Source of the DNA: Eutypella sp. D-1
Lineage: Eukaryota; Ascomycota; Sordariomycetes; Xylariales; Diatrypaceae
Direction: 5' to 3'
Assembly (NCBI GenBank): GCA_023313575.1
Contig: JAJTTP010000003.1
Span: forward strand, 3,410,001-3,474,000
DNA: 64,000 nt
Part shown: positions 24,856-37,140 of the stretch, in pieces
Position numbering within the stretch: position 1 is the stretch's first letter
Layout of the letters: each line of letters starts with the position of its first letter
Notes under the pieces: model-generated
Database searches by the model: none
What the model saw: only the letters and a program-made list of their open reading frames with translations
Told to the model about the DNA's origin: nothing
Made by a program: the position numbers and the translations under genes

Positions 24856-24871
24856 GTACCTAGATAGGTAC
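24856..24871. repeat. Perfect short inverted repeat
   Basis: GTACCTA-GA-TAGGTAC, 7-bp stem with 2-nt loop, in an intergenic region. Confidence 0.75.
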
Positions 24872-26530
24872 GCATAGGACTACTATAGGGATGTTTCTTC
24901 TGGAATGAGGCTTCATAACTTCAATGTTCCTTGGATTAGGTAGTTCTGAATACTACATAGCGTTATGCGCCAAATATGGCGCATATCCCTCGACCACATG
25001 CTCAAACATGTACCTGCGCCACAGCCCCTGGGTAAAGTACAACCACACATCTATCTAGGTGTGCTTCGTATGAGAGATACCCTTTAGGTAACTAACTCAA
25101 AGGGTGTGCAGCTGGATAAGCGCCCAATGGTTCATAATTTGGGCAAAATCCATGTATAGGTTGCAATGCTAGCCAAGGTAGCAAAGTAGATAAACCATAT
25201 CCAGCCCTCGCAGGTTGTGATATCGAAAGGGCTTACTTACTATTTCAGGGAGGAAGAGTAATCAAGAAATTGATCCCACGAAGAATGTAGGCCTGTAAAA
25301 TTGTAGTTGGGGAACCATTGGAGCAAAAGCATGTCGCTTACTTATGATACAGTCGGCAAATGAATTGCTACACTACTTTAGGACGGCATTGATGTGATAT
25401 CAAATTCTAGAAATTTTTAGAAACGTGATATTCATTTATCCTCTTAATACCGTCTGGGTTTCTAGAATTAGCACGTTCAAGAGAAGTCAATGGCACCAAT
25501 GCCCTCGCGGCTTACATTTACATAGGCTCACTCAGGTCATCAAGGCACAGGCGTAGAAGATTCCAGCTTGCTAGTGTCTATGTACGTTAAAAGGGAAGAC
25601 CTAAAGATTCGAAGCGGTGTTGGAACTCTTACGAACTATATATACTAACATACTACTTACTATGCAAAGTACACATTGCAGACGTGATGCATTCGAGTGG
25701 GGGGCATGAGCTTGGCGGATCCCTTCGGACGAATCAAGGGCGTATGTCGGCCAACTATAACGTGGCAACCAAGTCCATGACAATGCGGTATCCCGATCCA
25801 GATGAGCGGGCAAACTGTCATCCTGGCTTGGAAAGTTGAGGTAGCAGGGGGCTGGGGGAGGACATATATATCTTATAGGTAGATCTACATAGATGAGGCT
25901 GTCTAGGGGAGGATTGATAATCAAGCCCTTTCTGTAACATGCTTAAGGCTTTTTCAACATCTAAATACTCCATTATAGATCATTATCACGAGAGCTCGGC
26001 AGCTGCTTATTTAGCTACATGCTCAAGAGATAGGTAAACGTTCACTACGAACTAACCTGCATAAAAATCTCACCACCATAGACGTCCTATGAGTCAACCA
26101 GAGAGGCATTAAAACAGGCATTATCAGGCAGACGGACTCCACCAAAACCCACCCAAAACCCACCACGAAATCCCGAGGTTGCCCTCCCATGCCAGGAACC
26201 AGCGCAGGGGGGGAGGTAGAGGGGGGTTCAACTAAACTTCATCTCGTCTAGTGTTCGAACTTGGAATGCAAGGTCCAGGCACCACTACCCACACCAAGCC
26301 CACGCCAGAAAACTGAAAAGAAAAGCAAAAAGGGTGCCCATCTTTTTTTTTCTTCGTGCAAAGTCCAAGTCCAAGTCCGGAAAGCTGGGAAACTTTCTTT
26401 CAGGGCGACCGATGCGGGGGCGGCTAAGTCCAGTTTAAGTGCGGGGCATTCCGCCCAAACTCCTCCGTTCACTCCGGCCTTTGCTTCCGACTGGAGTTGA
26501 GCTCGTAATACCTACACACATACCTGATAA

Positions 26531-26546
26531 GTACCTCAGTAGGTAC
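26531..26546. repeat. Perfect short inverted repeat
   Basis: GTACCT-CAGT-AGGTAC, 6-bp stem with 4-nt loop, in an intergenic region; same half-site as the repeat at 24856. Confidence 0.75.
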
Positions 26547-29500
26547 GTATGTTCGGGTGACATGACGTCCTAGGTAGTAACTGCGTCTATTCTATCATTT
26601 TGAGTGGTGACGAAGCCGCCCAGCGGTTCAGACGAAGGATTGTGGCGGCGCAGGAATACAGGAGATCAATCAGCATGTCCTACCCTCCGCTATATATATA
26701 TAATTACCTGGAACAACGTGTTTCTTTTAACCGCGCGCTCATTATCCGGCCGACCTCACGTGCTCAACGCCGCAAGCTGAGATCAACCATTCCGATTGAA
26801 TCGCCGTGGTGGTATCCAGATAACCGCAAGACATACCTACATAAATAGATCTCGTTAACGCCGTCCCAAATACCGGTTTACTTATTTACGCTGTGCTACT
26901 CAGGAGGTAGCCTCACATCGCCCAAGCGCCGGCGTCGATTTGTCGAGGGCGCACCACATAAAACCACTTACAACAGGTAGTAGTATACAAATGCAGGCAA
27001 AATAACCAACTAAACCTCACAGGTACTTACTATTTTACCCCTGAGCTTCCGCGCAGAAGAGAGAGCTTACCAAGTAGTAAGCTGCGATGCTCCCCTCCCA
27101 ATTACCCCCCCTGATTGGCTCGCACTTGCGCTGCGATAGGCGACAGGTGCATAAGACATAGCATAACGCAGCCCTACGACCAACTCGATTGGTTGTGCCT
27201 AGATTATGCGTCCGGCCATGGTATGGGAAATAAAGTTCTGTGCTGACTGCACCTGGCGTCGTTATCGTCCTCATCGCCCCATCTATCAATACATACTGCA
27301 CACCTAAGTTGTTGGTTGGTTCTAAGGCGGCAGCGACGGCGGGCTTGAAGCGGAGCCGCCTACGCCTAAAGTACGGTGGCCGGCCGTGGCTTCACCGCTC
27401 CATAGGCAGTAGTACTCTACGCCACAAGCCCCCTCTTTTCTTCTTCTTTCCCAGAAAAAAAAACACCAGTCATGAACTTTGGCTATCCTTTGGCGCCCGC
27501 CTGTAGAAGAAAAGGACCGACCAATCGGCGACAACCCGCCCCCCCAACGGCTATAAGCAGCCAGAGCCGTGACACAAGGGACCCTCCCGGGAACCTATGA
27601 TAACCTCCGGGCTCAATAACGGTACCAAACGGCGGGTTTATCGTCTCGAGTGTTTCCGTGTGTTGAGATGTTCTCCTATTTCTCACCCATACCGCTACTT
27701 CCTCGATCTGTTGTATGCTGGTTACACCGATAACTATGATCCCTATCAAAAAATCAGTGTCTGTATTCATATTTCTTCCTCAATTGACATGTGCTCTTGT
27801 AGAGGGATTTTGATTGTGATCGGGAGATGCGTCATCATAGATCTAGTCTTATTGCATGATGTAGGTAAACAGTTCTTCCCGACGCGGGAACCGAATCTCG
27901 TGCTCCGGATATAATTGTCTAGCTTCTTCTACTTAAGTATCTGAAGGTTCCCCTCCAACTCATACCTGAAGCTACGGGGCGTTATTTTGGAGAAACTTGC
28001 GGAGAATGTATACTTCGTATAAGAGCACGATGGGAGAAGCCGGTTGATATGGTTTCTGCAGTGCGCATGGCATCCTAGATAGGGTCCCTGCTAGACATAA
28101 AATGTGGGTGGGGAGTGGGGGGAAGGGAGGTGTTAGACTTGATTGATTTCGTAGGCTGGGCGGTAGAATCTGTCGACTATCACCGGTAGACTTACATCTA
28201 GCCTTATCTGGGCCTTGGATTCCAGCCCGCAACACCGACTACGCGACATCCGTGTATTTTCCTCGTTGAAGAATTAAGCGTGGTGCGAGTAGCAGCTACA
28301 GGAAGACCGCCAGTAATACCTTGGCTAATGAAGAAAGAGAATTATCAGAAGAATGGTAGGGTCTCAAGACCTATCTATCGCTATGTCCCCTGTTCTCGCC
28401 GTAAGGCACCGAAGAGTCCTGCGATGTAGAATTCTATGCGATTCTCGGAGCTCGACGCCGATGAATGTATAGGGCTTCGGTTCAGTTATTCTAATGCCCA
28501 GAAGCTCCTGTTCAATGTTTAGCAGAGGTGAAATCTATATGAGGGTGGGGAATACAGTGACCTCCTCCGGGGAAGCCCTCAGTAAACCAGGCCTTCTCTC
28601 CGAGGGCCCGGGCGCGGAAGTGATTCGCGAAGGCGGCACCGACGAGGCGGCAAGAATGAGAATTCCTGACTTGTTTCGGGCAGAGCCCCAAACCAGATCC
28701 GACCCTTTCGGTCACTCTTCACGCCCGTCGCCGTCGCGCGGAAGGAATCTTCAACGCCACCCCGGCACCCGCGACAGCAACCCCACCAAATCGGTCCCCG
28801 CAAACCCCTGCGCAAAGGCTCCACCCTCACGCGCAGTACCGGCCGCTGGCAGGTGGGGAGGACGATAATGTGAGTGCTTCCCGAACTCGTACTCCCCGCT
28901 CATCACTATATATGCGTCGGGTACCTCTTCCGCGAAACTTCGTGGGGCCAGACAGACGATGAGAACGTCCCCAGCACGTGAGACTGCATTCCAAGCGGGT
29001 GGAGGCGGGGGGGGGGGGGGAAGTAACACATGCGCATTACGGATCTCCTACAAGAGGGACGAGGCCGCCCGCCAGCGTTCAAGAGGATCGGTTAATACAT
29101 AGTCGGGGAGACGATGTTTTCCCCGCCAAAGCCTGGTCAATAACGCCGAGGGCGAGAATGTCTCTGCGGGATTCGCAAGGCAGATAATCAGCTCTCTGGT
29201 GTCGATATGGTCCGGGGGATGGAAGGATGAAGGATCGGACAGGGGATCTGACTATCCATAAGCCTGCTGGGGAAGCGGGGAATGTCCGAGACCCCCCTCT
29301 CTCTCCCACAGCCCCCGAGAAAAGAAAGTGTATTATCGACGTGTTACTATCTGACCAGCCTTCGCAGAGCTTGGCTGCAAGCCGCATACATATATATACG
29401 TACGATACCTAATAGTGGATTAGTAGATTGCCGAAGTGCAGCGACGACTGGATACATCTCGTCTGCGAGTGATACTAGCTGCCCGCGCATCCTACAACGG

Positions 29501-30436
29501 TGCATGATACCTTTTAGTTTCATTTTGCCTTACCATGGAGAAATGAACCGAAAACAGCAACTCGGGAAAAAGACCGCGAGTAAGTGAGATCAACATGATA
29601 ATAGAGCCTAATATATGATCTCTTGGTATGTCGCAACTTTGCGCTCTACAGCGGCGATGGTCTTGAAACCGAGTAGCTATATCAAGCTGCATCTCAGGCC
29701 TCCAAGGATGGTCGAATCACCCCCCCCCCCCGGGGAGCTCTATGGAGACGCGCGCAGGCGTTTTCGTGAGCATGGTTGATGGCGGAATCGATGTTTGTCT
29801 TTTCGGCCCGGGCTAGACTGTCGTTGCGGTAACTTCCGTCGCCAATCATGGTGATGGCTTCATACAATCTCTAATCGATCGTCGTTTTGAGTCCTAAACC
29901 ACTGAAAGTCTCGATACCACTCTAATCCCTACACGAGTTGCCGCGGCAAGCCGCGACGATGCATCTACCCAGCTGATACAAGGGTGCAGGGCAGTACATC
30001 CTAGTGATCTCAGGGATAGCCCAGTAATAGTCAAGGTAGTCGTACATATGTGAGTCTGCGATGGCAATAGGTAGTCATAGCTACCCCGACTACACAACGA
30101 CTACACGAGGCAGACCACGAATCTCTACGGAGGCCGCTAGCTAGTGGCCTCTTTAGTGCATATTGCGCATAATAGATGTAGGCAGTGCCGCTTGCTGCCT
30201 TGTCGGCGTATCTCCAACCAATCACTCGGCTGACAGCTGGTCCTACGATGTGTGGGCCGCAGCCGGAGCTACAAGGGTTAGGGTACGCCAGCCGCATATC
30301 AACCTCCAAGGCAGCAAAGAGGCAGCCTGCGTGTCTACGGGTATACTTAAGGGGGTCGGCAGTCACGGCGATAACTCGACAGGATGGATCACACTTTCCA
30401 AGCCAAGTTTGATTATTAGTTACACTTCAATACACC

Positions 30437-32669
30437 ATGACTTCAGAAATTGTGAGTTGATCAATCTATCTATCACGTTGGACGGGATGTTCCTACGAAA
30501 TCAAATCGATATACAAAATGCAGTTTGAATGAATTATTGACATGAGATAGGTTGTACCGGTCCAGGAGCAGGACCAATCGAGAGAGTCTCCCGCGGTCCA
30601 AGAACCCACACCCAGTCAATCCGAAGAGAAATCTCCGGAGACGACCGCCGAGACAGCGGAAGATGGGGACTCCCCGAAGGCCGCCGAGCCGGAGGAGGCC
30701 GACAAGCCCTCGGAGATGCAGTGCGAGCTCGCACTGCTCGACAAGAAATACGACAAAGACGGCAACAAGATCTATAGCCGGCGTTTGGCTCGGGAGGACG
30801 ACGGCGAGGCCAAGTGGTGGACGCTTTTCGCCCTGACGGAGACGCGCCACTACGACACTGAAGGCCAGTACTCGTGCACGCGGTTGCACGTGAACCCGCA
30901 GTCCCTGAAGCAGCTGCTTCAGGACGTGATAGTGGACTTCCCCTATGAGCCCATCGACGCCCAGCAGGAGGTCGCCATCGACCTGCCGGCGTACTGCCTA
31001 TTCTTCTTCCGGAAGGAGCTGGAATCCGTCGGGACGGAGCGGTTCAAGGACGACGAGACCTCCGCCGGGTACCTGAAGCTCCTGCTGGACTGGATCGACA
31101 GGGAGCTCCAGGAGTCCTTCACGGCGTCCCAGCGCTTCCACAGCAGCGAGCTTAGGCCCATCAGCTACGAGCACCTCTGGACCATCTTCAAGCCGGGAAA
31201 CCTCGCCTTCACTCGCGTCCTAGGCTACCCGCGCGCGTACAGAATCCGTGGGGGGTGGTACGAGACAGACGGCGAGCCTTGCTTCGCGGTGCGGGTCCAG
31301 TTTATCGACTACGACGGCGAGAAGTTCGGCACATGCAAAACCATCTTCCGTATCCCGAAGTACACCGGACACATGCGCTGTGCGGACCTCAACATCATGC
31401 CGTTCGAGTTCCATCCGAACTATGAAAAGCTACGCGAACAGCTTCTCGAGCGTGGCCGCCGCTTTCGGGACCTCGCGGGCCAGCACTTCATGTTCTACAG
31501 TGGTGTTGCCGTCAAGAAGTCTTCAGAGGAATCGGACCCGAAGAGGTACGATCGGATCCACATTGAGGCTCGCGTCGTTGTCGACTGTAAGAACTACTTC
31601 CGGTTCGAACCGGACTATAGTTATGAACTGGAGGAATTGGACCGCACAGAGGCGGCCAAGCGCCAACGCACGATGCGCAAGTACAACGAAGGAGTGGACC
31701 AGTCGGATCAGACGGCCTACGATGAGCTGCAAGACAAAGAGCTGATCATTGCCAGCTCGACGGTGCGCGGGTTCGCTTTCATGGATAACCGGTTCCTGGA
31801 GATGTTTGTGGATAACCTTAAGCCAATCGAGTGGGACGAAGGATGCTTCGATCAGGTCGTGCTTGACGCCACGCCTAAGCATACCATCCGAGCCTTGGTA
31901 GAAACGCATACCAGGAGACAGAGCGAGCCGTCCAGTGACGGCTTTGACGACATCATCAAGGGCAAGGGCAAGGGTCTGGTCATGGTCCTCCACGGCCCGC
32001 CGGGCGTAGGGAAGACGCTGACCGCAGAGTGTGTGGCCGAACTTGTTCATCGGCCGCTATACATGGTGTCCGCGGGCGACCTGGGAACAGACAGCGGGAG
32101 CTTGGAGAGGGAGCTACGGTACATCATGGACATCACGACGACCTGGGGTGCCGTGCTCTTAATCGACGAGGCCGACGTCTTCCTAGAGCGCCGGAGCCTG
32201 CATGACATGAAGCGGAACGCAATGGTGACCGTATTTCTCCGAGTCCTCGAGTGTAAGCTGATTCCCTATCACCATGCAACCTGTATTTGATGATGACTGA
32301 CTTGGGTGCCTGCCAGACTACCGTGGTATCTTATTCCTCACTACGAACCGCGTGGGAGCCTTCGACGAGGCCTTCGCAAGCCGCATCCACGTACCCATCC
32401 GGTACAAGAACCTGGGTAGAGAGTCGCGCCGGATCATCTGGCGCAACTTCTGCGATAGGGTTCCCGGCGGTATGGAGATCACGGAGGAGGATATAGACCA
32501 GCTGTCCCGACACGAGATCAACGGTCGCCAGATCAAGAACATCGTGAAATCCGCCGAAGCCTTGGCCGCTCACTCTGGCCGCAAGCTTGACGCTGCCCAG
32601 CTGGAGGATTTCACCGCAGTCCAAGGACAGTTCGAGAAGGATTGGATGGGATTTGAGGATCTAGAGTGA
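30437..32669 (+). CDS. AAA ATPase of the fungal DUF7025 type
   Basis: Exons 30437-30451, 30551-32252 and 32317-32669 give 689 residues. The 15-nt first exon (MTSEI) joins VVPVQEQDQ in frame at a GTGAGT donor; the last junction joins VFLRVLE to YYRGILFLTTNR. Residues 6-60 are acidic and disordered. A long N-terminal domain follows (ALLDKKYDKDGNKIYSR to about residue 430), matching fungal DUF7025-type AAA proteins. The ATPase core has Walker A GPPGVGKT at 487-494, Walker B AVLLIDEAD with the acidic pair at 544-545, sensor 1 LFLTTNR and an arginine-finger region AFASRIHVPIRY. All catalytic motifs look intact, so it should hydrolyse ATP. The family is expanded in filamentous fungi and mostly uncharacterised. 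Its substrate is unknown. Confidence 0.87.
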
Positions 32670-33802
32670 TCTCATACCGTAGGTAGACGTTGCATTAGAT
32701 TACCCAATGACTAGAGTGGTGTTTGCGGTTTCATTTGAACCGGCGCAAACAAACAACTGATCAATGAATTGAGAGATCAAAGCACTAAGGTTAACCTGAT
32801 GCTCAAGATTGCATGTTCTCTTCTATATTGAGGGGCATTGAAGAGAAATTTGGTTTCATTTCTTGTGTGTCTGAATAATAGCTGACTTGAGCCTGTTCAT
32901 AGACAATCTCCTCTACAGACATTTTCGCTGGATTTACGGATAGTAGATATTGAGCTCCCTCATTCACCCGTACGCAAAGTATCTTAAAAAATCTAGGATG
33001 ACGGGGCAAGCTAAGTTTCATAAGAGATGCTGAAAAGCATGAGCTTAAAAGAAACCGATAACCCAGGTGACTTCATGAAGGAAAGTAAAGCAGAACCACG
33101 GGAATCCAGAGCAAAAAAAAAAAAGAAAACCGATAAAGAATAACATCTTCGCAAGCAATCAAAGCGAATGCCACCGCGTAGGGAGGCAGCCAATCAGAGG
33201 TCCTTAAAGCACTAGTCAACTTCCGCATTAGGGAGCCTCAGAGTAGTGACGTCATCACTATCACATCCTCTCCCACACACCCGTTCTTTCTACTTAATAC
33301 GTCTTTCTTTGATCACCAAAAATCCTTACAGGCTCTATCCAGGTACAAGCTTTCTACCTTTTTGACGCAGCTTCACTGATGCATATCCCAGGTATCAATG
33401 GATGACATATACTTATGGTGACAACATCGCCCTATCGAAACCAGCTTCCCATTTTAAGGTTTCGTTGTTGTTTCTGTAAGGCTGCCCTTTGATTGCTGTC
33501 TCTGACGTAGGGCATTTTACCCCCAGACAACGTTGAGCAGTAGGTATGTATCACGTAGGTAGATTTGCTGCCTTGTGTAGAATAGCTGTGCACATATATA
33601 TATATGTAGGAAACTGCCACTGAACTTCTAAAGTTCTCCATTATAATATTCCATCCCCCTACATCATCACCACGACATAATTCTAAGACAGATAGATCCC
33701 TACATCCGTCTTATGCCCGATCACAACGTAATTTAAATAAAAACCGAACAACCAATATTCAATCAAATCAAAAGACGCTTCTCTCCGTTTTTAAAGGCAA
33801 AC
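32670..33802. other. Spacer, no supported gene
   Basis: About 1.1 kb between two plus-strand genes. Moderately AT-rich, with a 12-base A run near 33112-33123 and a TA dinucleotide run near 33595-33605. No coding features. Confidence 0.6.
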
Positions 33803-34187
33803 ATGGGCATCGCATCGGGCGTAACGCACTTCGTGCAGTCGATCCTGGAGGTGATCCAGGGCTTCGTCGCCGCCATCGGACACATCTTCCAGCTGGTGAT
33901 CAACGGCGTTCTCGGCACCTTCCAGGGAATCGTGCACTTCATCGAGGGCACGCTGGGTTTCGCGTTCCGTAAGTTTGCACACCCCCTTCCCTACAATACC
34001 TACCTAATTACCCCCCCCTTTCTTTGTTTCTTCCTTGCTGACAAAGTGACCTTTTTGGCGCGTATATCCAGACAACTTCTTCCTCCTCGGCACCATCGCC
34101 GCCATCTGGCTCGGCTACATGCTCTACACGCAGCGCCAGGGCACCGCACCCATCAGTCGGGCCTTGAATCAGCGCAAAGCTCAATAG
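33803..34187 (+). CDS. Small hydrophobic membrane protein
   Basis: Exons 33803-33968 and 34072-34187 (103-nt intron) encode 93 residues. The join GTLGFAF-HNFFLLGTIAAIW is in frame with a GTAAGT donor. Residues 1-55 form one or two amphipathic to hydrophobic helices with phenylalanine and histidine spaced every few residues (THFVQSILEVIQGFVAAIGH). Residues 57-74 are a clear transmembrane helix ending in MLYTQRQG, followed by a short basic tail. No signal peptide cleavage site is evident. I do not recognise a characterised homologue. Coding quality is good: GC-rich third positions and an intron that preserves the frame. It may be an organelle or ER membrane protein, but location is not determinable here. 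Confidence 0.75.
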
Positions 34188-34740
34188 ATGAGAAGCGTTT
34201 AGGGTATACTACATGCGCTAGTCAGGGGGCGCGAGGAGCTATGGTTCCCGACTACCTTCTAGCCAAGAACACGGATTTTTAAGACGGGCTATAGGCAGGG
34301 GCGGGAAGGGAGAAACAATCGATTGGTTATAGGTGACCCAAAGGGACAATGGGGCATATAAATCAGAAAGAGGATGGAGTGTGCATTTTTGCTTGTTTCC
34401 ATGAAGTATGTGTACGGATTGATTACGAAGTTAACGAATACGCCTAATTATAACTTACTGCCATTCCTGAACCCCGAGCCGTGATTGCTGAATGTTCATT
34501 CCACCCGTGATATTACTAGGAATATGGTTGGCAGGTGATCTTAACCTGTCTACGACGAAGAAAGATATAGATACAATCTAATACAAACTCATCATTGCCA
34601 TCCATCCAAGCACCATGCCAAATGCAATTTAGGTGCCTACCGTACATACGACCCTCAGACATATCATTGAAACAGAACACCACAATCCCCTTTCCCGTTC
34701 CCCTTATTCGCCCGGCACCAAGTTACCCACGACACAACGA
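34188..34740. other. Convergent 3' spacer
   Basis: About 550 bases between the small membrane protein gene and the LIM gene, which are convergent. Only non-coding, AT-leaning sequence is seen; terminators presumably lie here. Confidence 0.6.
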
Positions 34741-37140
34741 TTACCGTGGGACCCGGTATCCCTTCGTGACGTAGTTCACGCTGCCACCCATGGCATTCGC
34801 ACGACGGACCATCGCCTGGACATCGACTCCGTCGCCGACGGCTCTCGTGCCCCTGCGGCCAGGGACCGCGATGCTCGGGCTCGTTGGGTTCAAGGTTCGG
34901 GTCCGCGTGGAGTGGTCTGGCTGAACGGGTGCGCTCCGGTGGCTATGTAGTAATGACGGGGACGACACGGTGTGGCGCAGCGCCGCAGAGGTGGGCGCAT
35001 CCCGCGGCTTCAGCACTGATGCCGGCTCATATGGGTGAGAATTCACCCGCGTGCTTGGCTGGGTCTTGGAGGGCGGCTGCGTGGAAGTCCTCGAGGTGAG
35101 CTTGCATTGGGGTCGGGGCTGGTGTCGAGGTTGGTGTCGTGGGCATGGGGGTAGTGACGGTGGAAATCTGTGACAGGGAGGATGGGCAGGAGTCGGCGGA
35201 GGTTCGCGGGTACCTCCTAATCTTAACGCACTCTCTTTTTCGACTACGTGCGGGGTCTCCTGGAAGTGATGCAAGCGGTGGGGGACGGATCTGGGTGCTC
35301 CTGTGCTATAAGCCTCCACATTCGGTTTCGAAGATGAAGTGGCGTGCAGGTCTCGGTCCTACGAGACATGCTTGGACTCACAGTGTGAAGGGTGAGAATG
35401 CAGAGTCCTCTGCATCGGCGCCTTCCCTTTGCCTAATGTGCTGTAGTTTCTAGGCGCACATCCGCTGGCTGCTAATACCGCACAAGGGCTATAGTTAGAC
35501 ATCGGCAAGGCGTCCCGCTTAGACCGTGTTGAGCCTGTGGTAATGAGCGGTGGGGCAAGTGGCAAGGGGTCATCTATCGGCTGAAAGCCTTCAGACTCCG
35601 AGTCCGTATCTACGGCCTCCGAGAGGATAGGCATGGATGTGGCATGAACAACCGGTCGCGGCTGCTCAGATGTCGATTGCGAGCTTTTCGAGGATGCCCG
35701 CTCGGGGATGTGGCAGGGCTCACCGAGGTAAGACCGGGCTCGTAGTTCAGGTGAGTTCTGAGGTAAAGGATCAAAATGAGGACGAGGATGAAGATATGGA
35801 ATAGGGTGAGGATGTGGATGAAAGCGGGGATATGGTGGTGATGGTGCCCGTTCCTGCTGGAATTCTTGCTTGTTTGGTAGCTGGTGGCCCTCCCGTAGAA
35901 GCTGCATCCACCGTGGGATTGGCTTCGCCGGACTAGGCTTGAATGATGGATCACCAAGAGGGTTGCGTAGGGAGACGTAGATGTTGTTCGGGTTGGAGTC
36001 TGGCGGCGGTACCCCCCAGCCGCTGTGTTGGGAGTGTAATCCAGGCTGGGGTTCATCGCTTCGGTTGAAGGCCTTAGAATGTGATCGTGTTCTGGGATGT
36101 GGACGATTTGCGATTACCCTGGGATAAGGCATCATATCACCCGAGGAGATGCCTTTATCCACGGCTCCATGCATCCTCTCCCACCTCTGGCGACTGAGTC
36201 CGGAATCGTACCGATCGATCCTCCCGAGAGCCTTACGGACGATGTCTCTGTTTTCCTGACACCCTTCGATTTCGTTCTCCAGGATGCAGGTTGCGCAGAG
36301 CGGCGCCTCGAGAATCTCCTTGCGTCCGGCCTTGCCCCGGACCCACGCCAGCGGCGGCACGTCTATTTCTTCTTCTGAGCCTTCGTCCTCCTCCCACCGA
36401 GTCTTTTGCCCCGGCTCTTCTTGACCCGCTTTCTGCTGCCTAAGAGGACCACGGCGGCGACTCTCGTCTTCGTCCGCTCGCTTCGGCTTCCCCGCTTCTT
36501 CCTGCCCAGGGGGAAGCTGCGCCTCTCCTTCTTTCCCTTCCTTTTCTCTTTCTGCTTCGCCGCCTTCCTCTTCTCGGCTCGCTTCTGTCTCTCCCCCTTC
36601 CCCCTCAGCACCATCGTCATCGCGATAAACATCCTCGATGGTGGGGCCGGCGGCGAGCTCTCTGCTACCGCAAAGTAGACAGCCGTAACAGGCACGGTGC
36701 CACTGGAAGGGGTACGTATTTATCGTTAGCTGTAGCCATATCTGACACACTGATAAACAAAAAAGAAGATAAACAAGAGCAAGAGAGGGAGCTAGGGACA
36801 TAGGAGAGAGTGATGCGCCGCCACAAGGACTCACGAAGCACTACCCAAGCGACACGCACTCGTCACCACGGAACACGAGTTCTCCGCAGACCCAGCAGAT
36901 GGCGAGGTCGAGGACGGCGGCGTGGCACGCGGCGCAGGCGAGCCGCGGCGCGGTACGACCTAGGACGCGCGGGGGGCCCAAGGATGGCAGCCAGCAGAAG
37001 GTGCAGGTGAAGGGGGTGGAAGCTGGGGAGGATTTCGAGTTGTCGTCGTTGACACGATGTCTGTCGAGCCTCTGCTGGGTTGCTTGGGAAGTGATAGCAC
37101 CACTGGCTCTAGGGACGTGCTGGTGAGGAAGTCCTGGCAT
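34741..37140 (-). CDS. LIM-domain protein with in-frame TAG inside the zinc knuckle
   Basis: Minus-strand exons 36835-37140, 35382-36702 and 34741-35243. The first junction is well supported by a GTGAGT donor and a CCTTCCAG acceptor; the last acceptor is my choice because it keeps the frame. Counting the TAG as a codon the model has 709 residues. Zinc ligands run C82, C85, H104, C107, C110, C113 (CWVC, 18 residues, then WHRACYGCLLC), which is LIM spacing. Codon 100 (36841-36843) is TAG, inside this unit and preceded by DECVSLG. Downstream the frame is open for over 600 codons: a Glu/Lys-rich segment, then a Pro/Ser-rich region with many HPHP and SP motifs. A weaker donor (GTGTCG, after DEC) would splice the TAG out but leave 11 residues between C85 and H104, too few for LIM. 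LIM proteins are protein-interaction adaptors; the partner is unknown. Confidence 0.72.

Larger units (their letters stand above)
24165..30436. other. 6.3 kb without a supported gene
   Basis: The longest gene-free stretch of ordinary composition in the window. The first 150 bases contain repeated TGACATT motifs (minus strand, 24258-24312), probably leader or promoter of the PHD-finger gene. The remainder has scattered TAGGTA motifs, a GTACCTA-GA-TAGGTAC palindrome at 24856-24871, GTACCT-CAGT-AGGTAC at 26531-26546, G and C homopolymers near 29010 and 29720, and only short open frames. I saw no tRNA T-arm pattern with a matching acceptor stem. It could hold non-coding RNAs or relics I cannot recognise. 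Confidence 0.55.

Noticed and set aside
36703..36849. Splicing from the GTGTCG donor as the explanation of the LIM gene TAG
   Set aside because: Frame would be kept but only 11 residues would separate the second Cys from the His, too few for LIM, and the GTGAGT donor just downstream is much stronger. Kept as an alternative to test, not as the model.
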